Positions 22,456-34,132 are shown, counted from the first letter of the stretch. The stretch: DNA of 64,000 nucleotides from Platerodrilus igneus (GCA_036346225.1 JARFIW010001480.1:14875501-14939500), one strand, 5' to 3'. Made by a program: numbers and translations. The notes: generated from the letters alone by a model not told the origin.

Positions 22456-24327
22456 TTTGTATATACCAAAATTTCCTTTCGGAACAACATAGAGGTATTA
22501 AAGCAATAAAGAACATTTAAAAAAATTCGCCAAGTATATTTATTTGCAAATCTAAAGAGATTTTCGAATTTTTAATAAGTCCTTGGTCCCATATGATAAA
22601 CAACATAAGTTCTGTTATTACCGCGTTTAGTTAAATTGCAAGATCAAGTTCCACATTTTGTACCCACTAATACCTAATAATAAAGACAACAATTCAGGTG
22701 TTCATACACACGGCGCGTGGGCACCAAGCATTTGTTAAGATTCCCCCAGGTCGAATTCTCTTTATAAGTTGTTTTCTCAATTCGCTCACTTCCACACAAT
22801 CTTCGAGTCACGCAGGATGTGAAGTCGTTGATGGTGAGAATTAGTGGCGAAAAATTAAGTGCCTTAATTTATATTCCTTTCAGCGCAAACGCCCTTGAGT
22901 CAACAAACACGCTGGAGTTTACAAACATCCACAGGTCACCTACCTTGAGATCAGTTGGGGTCATTGTATTCTGCACGGCAAGCAAACAGCTGTAACCTAG
23001 TCGCAACCAATCTAAAGGTAGTAGCTTGCGGCCAGTGGTTAAGGGTGAGTTTATTTTTGGCCGAATCTCTGAATGGATGTGTTCCACAGATTTCCACAAA
23101 TGGTTGAGTTTTTAGCCGCGAAAACTCTTATCATAAGACATCCAACTGAGAATTATATTTAATATTGTTTAGTTTTTACGACCGTATACTTTGTTTTTTT
23201 TTAAAGAAAAACCGTAATTTGAACTTAGTTATGTTTGAAACTCTCACCCTCGAGAAACTTATAAGAGATTAAGTTTACTGATATAACAAAATTAGATTTC
23301 CTTTAAAATAGCTTCAAATTACAGTTTTTATTCTTGTACGTGACCGTCAGATCTGATACTCAGTAGACTTGACTGTTATGTAACGAAATTTTATTGCACT
23401 AATTTTTAAAAATAACTAAAGCATATGAAACTATTTGTTAAATATTGGTATTAGTTGATACAAATTATTTATTATGGAATAGAATTATTCGTATTCTGAT
23501 ATATTCTCTAGATATTAACGAAGTTGGTTCAATCTTCCAAGAAACTAAATCGAAAATTTAAAAATTATCTACTGCGACGGAATTGCTGTATTTACCACAA
23601 AATTATAATTTTTGATTAATACTTCAATTTAAATTGTTTGCAGTATAACTAAGAGAATTTCAACCTAGCCCATCTCTAACTTTCCCTTGGGGTAATAGCC
23701 AAGTTAGCCGTCGGCAAAGCAGTTTTTAATCTTTCTACCCGATACGCATTCTATAAAATAATCTGATACAATGGCGCTCGCAATGCGAGGCTTGAATTGT
23801 TACTCTATCTCCTCCTTGGAACAAGGTCTCGAAACGCGTTTTAAAAACCGTTGCAATGTTTCAATCAGTTAGTTCTAGCAACAAACAAAAGCGCATCAAT
23901 AATACAGCTTCAACTCAAACTTTAATATAGGAACAAACATTCCCCTATCTAATCATTCTATATCCATATACGGGTGGCATTAGTTTTATGTCATTAATTT
24001 AAAGTGGACATTGATACCAATTGTAAATTAACCTATGGAATAAAAAAAATGATTAAGTTACAAACGGCCACACAAAAAAGTTTCCAAACTGCTGTAGAAC
24101 CACGGTAATGTTAGCTAGGTTGATTCAAATACACAATAACATCATCCTTTAGAGTCGACCAGAATGTTCTGACATTCTGCAAAGATAGTTAGTGAAATAC
24201 TGTATATATGAGTAGCAAAAGAAATAAACCAATGAACGTTAGCTACTACTAAAGTAAGTGTAAATTTTTTTTAAATTTACGGAATTTTTGATGATAATCA
24301 TATAAAAAATAAAATTTCATGTTGCTT
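22456..24327. other. AT-rich DNA without recognisable genes
   Basis: Nothing I can name. A 76-codon minus-strand frame at 22869-23099 has a balanced, protein-like composition (PTDLKVGDLWMFVNSSVF) but no family I recognise, and no splice context I can defend. It could be an unrecognised transposon or host exon. Confidence 0.5.
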
Positions 24328-24769
24328 GTTTTGGCGCAGAAAGCAAGGAATTTAAAAATATTGTAAATGCACAATAAATATGAGAAATAATGTATGCAGG
24401 AATAATTGTGAATTTACCAAAACAGGTGGTGTGCATTAAATTACTTCAACTTCGGAAGATACGAACCGCACGCTTCGAGAGTCGATCGAATACACATTTG
24501 GCTTATCACTTTTGTCCTTAACATTACCGGTGCGCGAGTATATCGGACACAAGATGGCGTGAACATAACCGCCCACCTAAAATGTAAGGCGAATGAAGTA
24601 ATTTGACAGATTACCCGCAGGTGTACGGTAGTGAGAGGAGAACTCGGGATAGAAAAGAATGAGTTTATTTAAATAAAGTAAATCAAATCAAATCAAAATT
24701 AAAATGAAATTAAAGAAAACGAGAGAAACAAAAAGTATATTAAAAAAATAATTAAAATTAAGTTGTTAC
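24328..24769 (-). repeat. BEL/Pao 3' LTR
   Basis: It begins on the minus strand with TGTAACAACTT just after the pol stop codon, and ends ...CTGCGCCAAAACA at 24328. The last ~125 bp match the 5' LTR remnant at 29659-29785 (shared GAGAAATAATGTA and GCAGGAATAATTGT on the plus strand). The outer start is inferred from the TG dinucleotide and the end of pol. Confidence 0.7.
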
Positions 24770-24775
24770 ATTAAT

Positions 24776-27700
24776 CAATCATGGAGAGGGGAAGTAGTTT
24801 ATTAACCGGGCGTACAAATATATTGCCCGCAGTTCGAACGGAGGCAACACGTACAACGCCGTCAGGTCCTGGAAAAAACCTGTTCTACCCGAGCGATAGG
24901 TCAAGAAAGAGGGGAAGTCGAAGATCCGGATAAAAGTACTACTTGTCCAGGTTGTAAATTGGTATAGAAGTGTTCCATTTTGGACGAGGAAATTGGGAAC
25001 GTAAATATTCGTTGGTCCAGCGCTTCCAAAATGAGAACAAAATTTGCCGGAGCAGATGCCAACGATTACGAAGAGGCATATTTTCGGTGATGAGCATTTC
25101 CGGAAAACCCAAAATGGGAGCGCTGATTAAAAAATGCCCTGGGAAGAGGTAGTCTGAACCATCATTAGGGTCCGAAGAGAGAAACACAACGGACGACTAT
25201 TAAGAACCGCTTCAATCCTAATAAAAATTGTGCTCAATTCTTCAAAAGTGGGGGGGTCGATTCCCGATAAGGCGATGTAATAAACTTTTGGAGGATTTGA
25301 TACAGAACTCCCAAATACCACCAAAATTAAAGCTTTGTAGAGAGGCGAAGTTGGTATAAAGCTGATCTTGTTTTTGCAAAAGCTAAGTTTTAGCGTCCTT
25401 TAATTCGCGAGATGCACCGACAAAGTTGGTTCCCCGTCGGAAAATAAAGTAGACGGGTTAGTTCCGAAACGATTTTCAAGTGTACAGCCTTGGTGCACAT
25501 GCATACAAACACACATAAGTAAGTTTTTGTAATTGGGACGTTCTTTCTCTTGGAAGTTTTCAATAGAAAAGGGCCTGCATAATCAGTGCCGACTACAGTA
25601 AAAGCACAAGTTATACGAATTCGAGCGGAGGGCAAATCGGACGTTAAAAGAGGCGATGATTTACATTTTAATCTGTAGCACTTGAAGCAATTAAAAATAT
25701 GCTTGCGTAAAACGGATCGTAGACAATTAATCCAATAATGGCGTTGAATAAGCGCTTGAATAGTTAAAGCGCCAGAATGCAAAGACGCCTTGTGATAATG
25801 ACCACAGATAAGAGTGGTTAAAAGCGTATTCTTGGGTAATAAGAGGGGATGCTTAGATTCATATGGTTAATATAGAGTAGTTTAGTCTACCGCCCACCCT
25901 TAGAAGACCATTTGAATCTAGGAAAGGAGTTAGTTTGGTGAGATACCCGTTAAACGGTTTTCTTTTATTTAAAAGGGCGATTTCTTTGGAAAAATACGAG
26001 ATTTGAGTGATTCTGACGAAGACTGCCAAAAATCGTCGAGTTCGGAAACTGAAAGACGGCCAGGCCAGCACGCCGATATTTACGGCGACAATTTTTGAAA
26101 AAACGTAGACAATATGCGAGAGGAAATTTGTTCACAAATAAATAATTCGGTGATGGTTAAAGATACCACGGAATTTTTTAGTTCAAATAAGTCCAAACTA
26201 GAGGGTACATGAAAAGTTGCGCGAGAAAATTCAATGTCTACCGAGTGTCGAAAATGGTGCAGGTCGGCACCACCATAATTCATTATGAATTATTTCATTG
26301 GGTAATAGGCCACGAGAAGCGGCATCTGCCGGATTAAGATCAGTAAGTATGTGAAGCTATTGTGAAGGGGAACTTAGTTACAGAATTTTGCTTACACGGT
26401 TGGTAACAAATACTTTGAGTAAGTGCGGAGGAGTGGGCAACCAGCCCAGAACAATGCGAGAAAATCTCAAAAAAATCGAAAAACGGATTATTTCCGGTGA
26501 TAGAATGTACCAATTTAGCGAATAATAAGGTACCGGAGAGCTCTAATTTAGGGATTGCAAGAGATTTGAGGGGTGCTATCTTGTTTTTAGCCGCTATCGA
26601 ATTGCATGGGACTGAAGTAGCGCTGGCAATGTGCAAATATACCGCAGCGCCAAATCGTTTCATGCTTCAGTCACAGAAACCTAATAAGCGATATGTGGCA
26701 TTCATGGTGAACAACTTTCGCCAAACTCGGATTTGTGACAAACAACACAATTGAGAGGAAAGAGAATGACATTCGTTGGCGATAGCAGAAGGAAGAGTTT
26801 GATCCGAGTCTAGCTGGGCAAGTCACAATTGTTACAAAAAATACTTTGCGAAAAATGTTACGGGGGTTAACCAACCCAACGGATCAAATATGCGAGCTAT
26901 CTACGATAAACTAGATCGTTTAGTGACTGGATTTTGAAAAGCACTCGTTCAATAAGTGAATGCGTCTTCAAGAGGGCTCCAAACTAATCCGAGGATTTTT
27001 ATTCCCGAAACTCCTCTGAAAATTGCACGGTGGGTTCCAAATCGAGAGTGATTAAAAGGTTTTTATCGGAATCGGAACCGTTGAAAACAATTCTTAGCTT
27101 GGTTGTATTACTAGAGGTCTTGTAGACAGGGTGATGTGGTAAAATATAGTTCGAGGCCGTCTGAGCAACTTACATAGGATCAAGCTGCTCATATTCTAAT
27201 ATAAATTCGTTATAAGAAGCGTGATTAGTTGGCGACTGAAGTAAGCGTTTTTCTAAAGTTAAGTACATTTTAAATACTGAATAACGGTTTTCAGATAAAG
27301 CTACCTCTTGGGATTTAAATTGCAACGAAACTACATAACGACCGCTATTTCGTTGATGTGTTTCATTAAAATGCGTTTCACAATAAATATTGTCTAGGTT
27401 GGTTTGAACGAGATGTGGAATTTCTTCTAATTCCCGAAATTGTTTGAGTTGGAGATACATTACATTTGATTTTCCAATGCTCCTTCCGAAAGTACACATT
27501 GGCCAGGAAGCGAGTTTTTTTTTTTACTTGGAAAATTTGGAATTTTGCCGAACCCTTGCTGTTTCAAGCAAGGTAGGGTTCTTTAAAGTGCATGACAACA
27601 CACACATACGGGACCTCCATTTTACCTCTCATCCGAATGAGGGAGTATTTTTGTGAAAAATGCTCGCCTAACATTTTTCAAGCGGACCGTGTAGAGATTT

Positions 27701-28395
27701 GAACCCCGGACCTTGGGCATAGTAGTCACACACATGAGTTGGAGATACAGCGAATCGGAGGTGGTGAACAAAGAAAGGTCTTTATTGATATTTGGAGTAG
27801 AAATGTGACCAATAATAACATAACCAAAAAGTGTGTTTATACATAGAGGCCGACCGGGAAGCATATACGGAGGTTCACCAGTCATTATCTCAGAAAAGGC
27901 ACCAGCGATTAATAATAAATCCACTTAGCAGGACGATAAAATTCGATGTTTGCTAATTTTAAATGTTGATACTGCTGAAGCAAATGAGAAGGATTATTAC
28001 CTGTAGGGATTTCACTGGAAATATTCGAAAGCACAGATGTTTCACAGTTTAATTTATGATGCCATGTATATTTCGAACGAAGGATACAATTTACTCAAGC
28101 CTTAGAAATGGTGAGTGAGTTTGCGATTCTAGAAATTTGCCGAATTCCGGCCCAAACATTGAACACAAGCAACCAAAATGGCATTGATTGGACTGCCAGT
28201 GTCCAAAACGGCTCTGATAGGTTGTAAATTACCGCTGGAATCCATAATAAAAACTTGAAGTGTACCTAACAATACCGTGCTCGCAGTAGAAGTATTAGAA
28301 AAATTACACCGAGAATTTGATTTCGAGGAGGCGGCTGTTAATTGGACGGCTAATGAGTTGCTACTTTGCATTATTTCAGCGGGTAGATCATGCAA
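24776..28395 (-). pseudogene. BEL/Pao pol (protease, RT, RNase H, integrase), broken
   Basis: Polyprotein for retrotransposon processing, copying and integration, in pieces from high to low coordinate. Protease: AVLDTGSPINAI (28129-28395), then VDLL-like IAGAFSEIM and FGYVIIGH (27760-27924). RT entry: KQFRELEEIPHL, HFNETHQRNSGRYVVSL and EYEQLDPM (27170-27499), then HHPVYKTSSNTTKLRIVF near 27120. The palm with its YVDD box is missing: sequence jumps within about 230 bp to FDPLGWLTPVTFFAKYFL (about 26880). RNase H/connection: IPKLELSGTLLFAKLVHSI (26340-26663). Integrase: zinc-binding CFKC with KHIFNCF, first Asp in VGTDYAGPFLLK (25390-25782), and ELSTIFIRIEAVLNSRPLC with the Glu (25127-25324). 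I cannot find the middle Asp. The C-terminus GPDGVVRVASVRTAGNIF ends near 24776. Confidence 0.88.
27460..27734 (-). mobile_element. SINE-B insertion in BEL pol, 15-bp target duplication
   Basis: Reverse-oriented SINE-B copy. The body (TTGGCCAGGAAGCGAG near 27499, GCCGAACCCTTGCTG, CATCCGAATGAGGGAG) and a decayed B box (GATTTGAACCCCGG on the plus strand) are readable. The 15-bp TGAGTTGGAGATACA flanks it at 27445-27459 and 27735-27749. It splits the BEL protease/RT junction. Confidence 0.9.
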
Positions 28396-28399
28396 AAAG

Positions 28400-29500
28400 G
28401 TGTGGTGATGAGGCGACTTATAAAATGTGCAAATACCAGTGGATTTGCAGCTGGTTTTTAAATGGTTTCCTAAGCATTTAGTGCAACATTGTAATTTTTG
28501 AATTAAAGCGTGTCGCTCAGAAAGTCCTATTTTGGCAAAAACTTTACAAGCATAAATCTTGTGAGTTTGCTGACAAATCGGACAAATAATTTGTGATCTT
28601 GGGATTTACTAGCAATTATTGTATTATTCAACAATAAGGGTTTGGATTTATAATTCTTACTACGAGATTGAAAAGAATTGTGAGGCTGATTGATTTCCGA
28701 ACATGTCAAAATTCATTTCTGCGGTTTTTTCTTGTGCAGTTACAAATTAAAAAAACATTGCAAAAGTGGAAACGTCACCAGTGTTTTGTTTGAGGTCAAA
28801 AGTAGTTTGCTTTTGCGGTCTAAATTTCGATAAGAAATATAGAAGAGCAAATAATCAGACAAATCGTTTACAGAATTTACATGTTTGTGAATACTGAGAC
28901 AGATTGTGGTGAGATGACTTATTGATAGGTTTAAAATTAAGTAATTGTTGCATATAATAATGCGATTTTCTTCGAATGCAGGTATATCTTTCTTTAAGAG
29001 CTCATAAGCAACAGCATATTGACCTTCGTATACCTGAATATTACTAATCAAACTTAGAGCTGCACCTTTTAAGCAGTTGCATAAATACTGAAATTTCTAT
29101 AGCTCCGGAAGCTTGGTATCGTGTTCCAAAGTAGAAAAGGAGCTGAAAAAATGATCCCATTGATCAATTGAGCTGTCGAATTGCGGAAGATTCAGTGGAG
29201 ACAGGGGAGTCATTTGATTAGAATGAAGGTTGTTTTCAGCCTTTGTGTGTGCTATTTTCAGGTCGTCGTGTTTAGTGAAAATAGCGTCAAAAGTTTTACA
29301 TGATCCATTTTATCCGAAAGTTTGGAGTTGAAGCCAATGATATCATCGCAGAGGGTATCGAATTGAGATTGTAATTCCTTCGTTCTCGTTACGCGTGCTT
29401 CAACAGCTGCTAATTTGGATTTGTCACAATTTTTAACAAAATCAAAAATTATGGTTAATCTAGAAAACGACAATTCTAATTTCGATTAAAGGGTTTTGTT
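28400..29500 (-). pseudogene. BEL/Pao gag, broken
   Basis: Capsid/nucleocapsid gene of the element, which packages its RNA. The N-terminal part is at 29258-29473 (SKLAAVEARVTRTKELQSQF, with FNSKLSDKMDHV), helical and charged as in BEL gags. The central part is at 28740-29051. The C-terminal nucleocapsid is at about 28420-28600, with closely spaced cysteine and histidine clusters readable as CPICQQTHKIYACK, LQCCTKCLGNHLKTSC and a final SPHHHTFLHDLPAEI. That is the three-knuckle layout typical of BEL/Pao. Frameshifts separate the parts, and the start codon is uncertain. Confidence 0.8.
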
Positions 29501-29640
29501 ATCAACCATAACATTATTAGTGCACGTAACTAAATATAATGATTCAAGATAACACAGTTGTGCAGAATTGGAATGTGTGTAATGCAACTTAATCGCTAGT
29601 TTATCGTTCGTTGAATGAATTAATTTAATTCGTTCGTTAT

Positions 29641-29656
29641 CCGGCTCGAAGAACCA
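29641..29656 (-). other. BEL/Pao primer-binding site
   Basis: On the minus strand TGGTTCTTCGAGCCGG follows the 5' LTR end (...AAAACA) after two bases. A TGG start directly inside the 5' LTR is the normal place for a tRNA primer site. The tRNA species was not determined. Confidence 0.65.
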
Positions 29657-29658
29657 TA

Positions 29659-29785
29659 TGTTTTGGCGTAGAAAGCCAGGAATTTAAAGAATTTAATAAA
29701 TATTGCAAATGCACAATATGAGAAATAATGTAGGCAGGAATAATTGTAAACTTACCAAAGTAGGTAGTGTGCACTAAATTACCTG
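29659..29785 (-). repeat. BEL/Pao 5' LTR remnant
   Basis: The terminal ~125 bp of the LTR survive, ending GCCAAAACA at 29659. The remainder is replaced by repeat R1, whose homology with 14712-15440 starts at about 29795. Confidence 0.75.
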
Positions 29786-29794
29786 AAGATTACG

Positions 29795-30510
29795 AATTGA
29801 TCCAGACTGCCAATAACAGTCTATGTTTACAATTAAAAAAAAGGCCATCCAATACACACAAAACCATAATGACTCTTGGATCACTGAGATATAAGATGAT
29901 TTTGACAATAAATGATTGGTTGAAAAGCGCTCTGAATTCTGATACTTGTCACAACATCCCGATATAGCATGACTCTATGAATGTCGGTATTCTATTTATA
30001 ACTTTATATTTGTGTCTGAAATTTGACGTTCAGTTCATAATTTTACCACCAGGTTTCTTTCTTGTCATTTATTCACTTGATATGGCGACCTAAATATAGT
30101 ATAGAAATTAAATACAGATTTTAATCTGCTTTCATCAAAAGCATGATTAGCGAGATCGTAAAATTAAGTAGATGTAAAATTTGTAAAACATAAATTTTAA
30201 TGTAACCACGATGGACATTCTCCAATTTTCGCTTATTACTCATTGAATAATTGGAGAATGTATAATCAGAATTCTTAATAATAATTTTCCTTAAGCAAGC
30301 AATTTAAATATTTATATTGTTTATTCCAAATAATTCTGTCACAGTATATCATATAGTAACGAACCTGAAGATGATACCGGATCTGGTATCGAAACCGGTC
30401 GTGTTCATGTAATTTGCTATTTTTTACATATTATATTCTATATAATAAGGGGGTGGTTTTGTGTTTATAAAAAGAAGGTTTTCCTTGCATCGATTTGTCA
30501 ATCATGTTAA
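29795..30510 (+). repeat. Long repeat R1, right copy (inverted partner at 14712-15440)
   Basis: Inverted match to 14712-15440 over about 700 bp. It carries a better preserved hammerhead-like motif (30365-30395) followed by TTCATGTAATTTGCTATTTT and a poly-G/T-rich end near 30450-30480. The homology ends about where the truncated BEL LTR begins, so one insertion removed the other's end. The plus-strand frame at 29767-29967 lies partly in the LTR and partly in R1 and is not a gene. Confidence 0.8.
30365..30395 (+). other. Hammerhead-like core motif
   Basis: CTGAAGA (30365-30371) is followed by a stem GATACC/GGTATC closing a 6-nt loop GGATCT, then GAAAC (30391-30395). These are the conserved CUGANGA, stem II and GAAA parts of a hammerhead ribozyme in the right order. 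I could not assign stem III and a cleavage triplet in the flanks, so it may be an inactive or minimal version such as those reported in Penelope-like elements. Confidence 0.5.
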
Positions 30511-31732
30511 AGAATCCTTACAAAAAATGGATTGTGTAAGGGTTTAATAATTTTGGTCGATTAATCTTACAAAATAAATATCCCGTTAGAAAGGATTTAA
30601 CTAATTCAAAATAACACACATACAAGCAAGTACTTTCTTCTTGTAAACACTAGTTAATACGCGTTTTAAGAACGCTGCAAACGTTATGTGCATGCTGAAC
30701 TAAGCCAAGTTTCTATTTTGAACACATATTGTTCCAAAATAAGCATCCCGTACAAAGGATATCAAAGGTTATTGTTTCAATAACTCTTGCTAATGATAAA
30801 GCAATTCTTTGCAGAGTGTATATGTGAGGCGTATTCGAATTGTTAGTAGAACAATACGTTTGTGTTTGTAAAACAAAGACATTTAAAAGTACTTGGTGTA
30901 ATAATAATTTAATTTGTGCCAAAATAATAATATTACCGGGATACATTATTTTGGAAAGCATGACAAATCATTGTCCGTACTTTTGTCTAAATAAATGCGA
31001 GTCAAATATAAAGTGATAATTACGATCAAGTGGAGCATTTCCTTGTGCTAAAAGGTTTGTCTACAAGGTGAACTAAAAATACCTGTTTATTAGGTAGCGC
31101 GCGAATACTTGTTTGGTGTGGATTATGCAAGTGCAAAATCTTATCTGTTTAGCAAGCTAACCCATTTCCGTTTTCAAATTGTTAAACATTATAACAGCTC
31201 ATAATAAGCACAATTTAAAAATGATTGCGCTTTTAAAATGTTAATTCATTGCAATAAAATTCAAGTAATAAATTTGAAAGGAATTTTTTTAATAAAGGTC
31301 TTTTATTATCAATGGAAAACTTATGGCTATCATAAAAGAATAGTCCATAAAACTCCAATAATTTATCCAAATGCTGATCTTAAATACTTTTAAATACGGA
31401 TTTGCTGTTTTCATTCAGACTATTGCAAATTATTTTTCGTAAAATAAATTGCAGAGAAATTCAAGTCACTTTAAATTTTGAGAATTTTAGAAACTTTTGA
31501 CCTTGTTATAACTATTCTAAGTACAAGTTCTACAAATATTCAATGAAGAAATGAAGGCGCGATTTTGATAACTTCTTAATTTATGATGATTAGAAATATT
31601 AGCAATGAAGTGAAATAGATTTTTCTTTAATATCTTTTTTCTTCATAATATTTATTCCTGATAGATTAAACAAATTCATGTAATCAGAGTAAATTTTTAA
31701 GATTAATTATCCTTACTTTGTATTTCTTTATA
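30511..31732. other. AT-rich DNA without recognisable genes
   Basis: No coding region I can support. A short inverted-repeat unit is listed separately at 30727-30961. The minus-strand frame 30713-30961 coincides with it and has no known motif. Confidence 0.5.
30727..30961. repeat. Possible MITE with ~22-bp inverted ends
   Basis: The left end GTTCCAAAATAAGCATCCCG is mirrored by CGGGATACATTATTTTGGAA at the right, with two or three mismatches, enclosing about 190 bp. There is no clear target duplication. It could be a short non-autonomous DNA element or a chance pair. Confidence 0.35.
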
Positions 31733-33090
31733 CCGGGTGTTACATAATAACTGTTACTAACTTTCAGAAATAATAGAGGGCATTTAAATAAACATTTTTA
31801 TTAATAAATTAGTGTCCAAAAATTCATCAACATCGAGATAAACTGAAAAAAAATCGGCTGTCGCCCCAGGACTAACATTTTGAAAAACAACAAACACTTT
31901 TGAAGTTGTCATTTTTACGTCTGTCACAAATTATGCCTTAAAAGAAGTGTTTAATTGTCATTTTACGAGTCACAAATCGATCTTTGTTAGATAAAATAGT
32001 GCTTGATTGAAATTGCCTAATTTTACAAATATTGAATTAGCAGACATGCGTTTTGGCTACGGAGTAGCTTACGGTAATGCTAACGAAGCAAGGTGAATTT
32101 ATGCGGAGCAGCGTACTCAACGTCCCATTCCCTGTCATACATCATTTTTAAGATTGCATCAGCGTATTCGAGATACTGGTGAAATTCGAATAAAGAAAAT
32201 AGACTCAGGAGCCAATCGTACTGTCTGAAACGTTGACTATGAGGACCAAGTTCCGCAACATTTTGAAAATAACCCGAAAACAAACACTCGTGCCATTACC
32301 CATGCGAAGCATACAATTCACACATCTTGTATGGAGAGTATTGAAGGAATGCCAAAAGCATCCGTTTCACATTCAAAAAGTACAAAAGTTAATTCCAGCT
32401 AATTATTCCAACAGATTTCAATTTGCCGAACGGTACTTGAATAAAATTAACGACAAACCAAGATTTCAAAGAAGTGTGTGATGGGTAGACGAGGCACGTT
32501 TTACAAGAGATGGCTATTTTAATATACACGAAGGACACATTTGCAGCGAAGAAAATCATTACGCCGTTCGTGGGTTACATCATCAACGAAGTTTTCAGTT
32601 AATATTTGGGTTGGGATTGTTGACAATTTTATAGTGGGACCAGTATTTACTGCCCGCGCAGTAAGAGGTCAGGTGTATAGGATTTTCCTGGAACCTTCCA
32701 GAAACGCTTGAAAACGTTCCACTTAATGTTTGAAGAAATATTGTTTTCCAGCATAATGATGCACTAACACATTTAAGATAAAATGCCGAAATTACCTAAA
32801 TGCACAATTTCCAAATTGATGGATCGGAAAAAGGGGATTTCATGGCCTGCATTTTCACCAGATATAACTCCAGTTGATTTTTGTATTTGAGGTCATATTA
32901 AATCACTGGTTTATGAGACACCTGTTAATACAGAAGAAGAGTTAGTAGTTCGAATTATTCTAGCGTTTGACGATATTCGTGAACGCCCGAGGTTATTTCC
33001 AAGAATTCGGCAGTCGATTGCACGTCGTACAACTTGTGTATCGAAAATGATGGTCGTAACTTCGAACAATCTTTCATCATCATTAGGTCT
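31733..33090 (+). mobile_element. Tc1/mariner-superfamily transposon, DUF4817 type (copy 2), 3'-truncated
   Basis: It starts CCGGGTGTTACATAATAACT after a TA. The transposase runs from about 32029: LADMRFGYGVAYGNANEAR (HTH), PCHTSFLRLHQRIRDTGEI, then HPFHIQKVQKLIPANYSNRF (32350-32410), the first catalytic block WVDEARFTRDGYFNIHEGH (about 32485-32540) and the second in VFQHNDA (Asp after Asn, near 32745). It ends near NDGRNFEQSF at about 33050-33080. Compared with copy 1 it is a different subfamily, with different ends. Many stops and frameshifts are present. The right terminal repeat is missing: LINE-derived sequence begins near 33110. Confidence 0.85.
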
Positions 33091-33109
33091 TCAGTCCTGG
33101 AACTAGTTA

Positions 33110-33579
33110 GACGCGTACCCTCATTGTTTCCTATTCTGAACTAACCTACACATTTCCCTGAAATTTGCACAGTTTGTATTTATCACTATCTGATCTACAT
33201 CTACCTCCCTTATCCTATCTCTGTTTGTAATATATCCCATGCTATTCCTTCTATTTCTCCTATTTCTTTCCACAGATATCCTTGTTCCCCTAATATTTCT
33301 ATAACCTATTTGTTACTAATTTTGTCTGTCCATGCTATCATCCTCATACATCTGAAGCACAACATTCTGAAAGGCTGCTACTGTTTTTCTGTCTGCTTTT
33401 ATTACTGCTCATATTTCATACGCATACCATGCTGTACTCCACACATATGTTTCCAACAATTTTCTTCTTGTTTCCATGTTTATTGTCTTTCATCATAGGC
33501 GCTGTTCTTTCTTGTTGGATGCAGTTCGGTCCACTTGTATTGTTTTACAATTATATACCCTATTTCTCCGACATTCAGT
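33110..33579 (-). pseudogene. LINE 3' end relic (older copy)
   Basis: Minus-strand sequence homologous to the 3' part of the LINE at 34133-36286 (compare ACCTACACATTTCCCTGAAA at 33145 with the same block at 34141). The frame gives METRRKLLETYVWSTAWYAY, matching ETRKILLKTYVWSTALYSCE of the better copy, then decays. It is a 5'-truncated copy of the same or a sister family in the same orientation. Its left end coincides with the truncated DUF4817 element. Confidence 0.8.
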
Positions 33580-33593
33580 GGTTGTGAATGGGA

Positions 33594-33895
33594 GGCGTCG
33601 CCGTGGATCAATGTAGTAAGCGTAAGACTACGGATCCCAAGGTCCCGGGTTCAAATCCCGACACGGTCGACTGCTTGAAAAATGGCAGGTGAGCACTTTT
33701 CACAAAAATTACGCCCTCGTTCGGATGAGAGGTTAAATGGAGACCCCGTGTGTTAGTGCTGTCACGCACGTTAAAGATCCCTACCTTGCCTGAATCGGCA
33801 AGGGTTCGGCAAAATTCTAAATTTCTAGGCAACAAAAAACTCGCCTCCTGGCCAATGTAGTACCTACTGGTGGAGCATTGGAAAAGTAAATGAAC
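33594..33895 (+). mobile_element. SINE-B insertion with imperfect 14-bp target duplication
   Basis: A 302-bp SINE-B (GGCGTCGCCGTGGATCAATG start, B box GGTTCAAATCC, end CCTGGCCAATGTAGTACC). GGTTGTGAATGGGA at 33580-33593 and GGTTGTGAAGGGGA at 33896-33909 form the duplication with one mismatch. It sits at the upstream border of the older LINE relic. The minus strand is open for 139 codons across the SINE and the DNA beyond it (33608-34027), which is not evidence of a gene. Confidence 0.88.
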
Positions 33896-34132
33896 GGTTG
33901 TGAAGGGGAGTAAGCAGCCTCTGGCTGCCAAGTTCCCCCAGCACTTGAACATTTGCCGATTTAATATTTTTTCCAATATATCCTTTCGCACAGTTGACAT
34001 TCGTTGCAGATATTTCACAACCGCCACCTGTAGTTGTTTATAATAATCATCAGATTTATCTGCGCTTAATTTTTCGTCATTAAGCTTTCCGTCTCAAAAC
34101 CGATTGGACACGTACCTGCACTTATTTAAATT

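Larger units (their letters stand above)
24328..29785 (-). mobile_element. BEL/Pao LTR retrotransposon, minus strand, defective
   Basis: The element runs from a truncated 5' LTR (29659-29785) through gag, protease, reverse transcriptase/RNase H and integrase to a 3' LTR (about 24328-24769). Both LTRs end in ...GCCAAAACA on the minus strand. The 5' LTR is cut off where repeat R1 begins (about 29790), so no target duplication can be checked. Frames are broken at many places, the RT palm is largely missing, and a SINE-B sits at 27460-27734. Confidence 0.9.
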
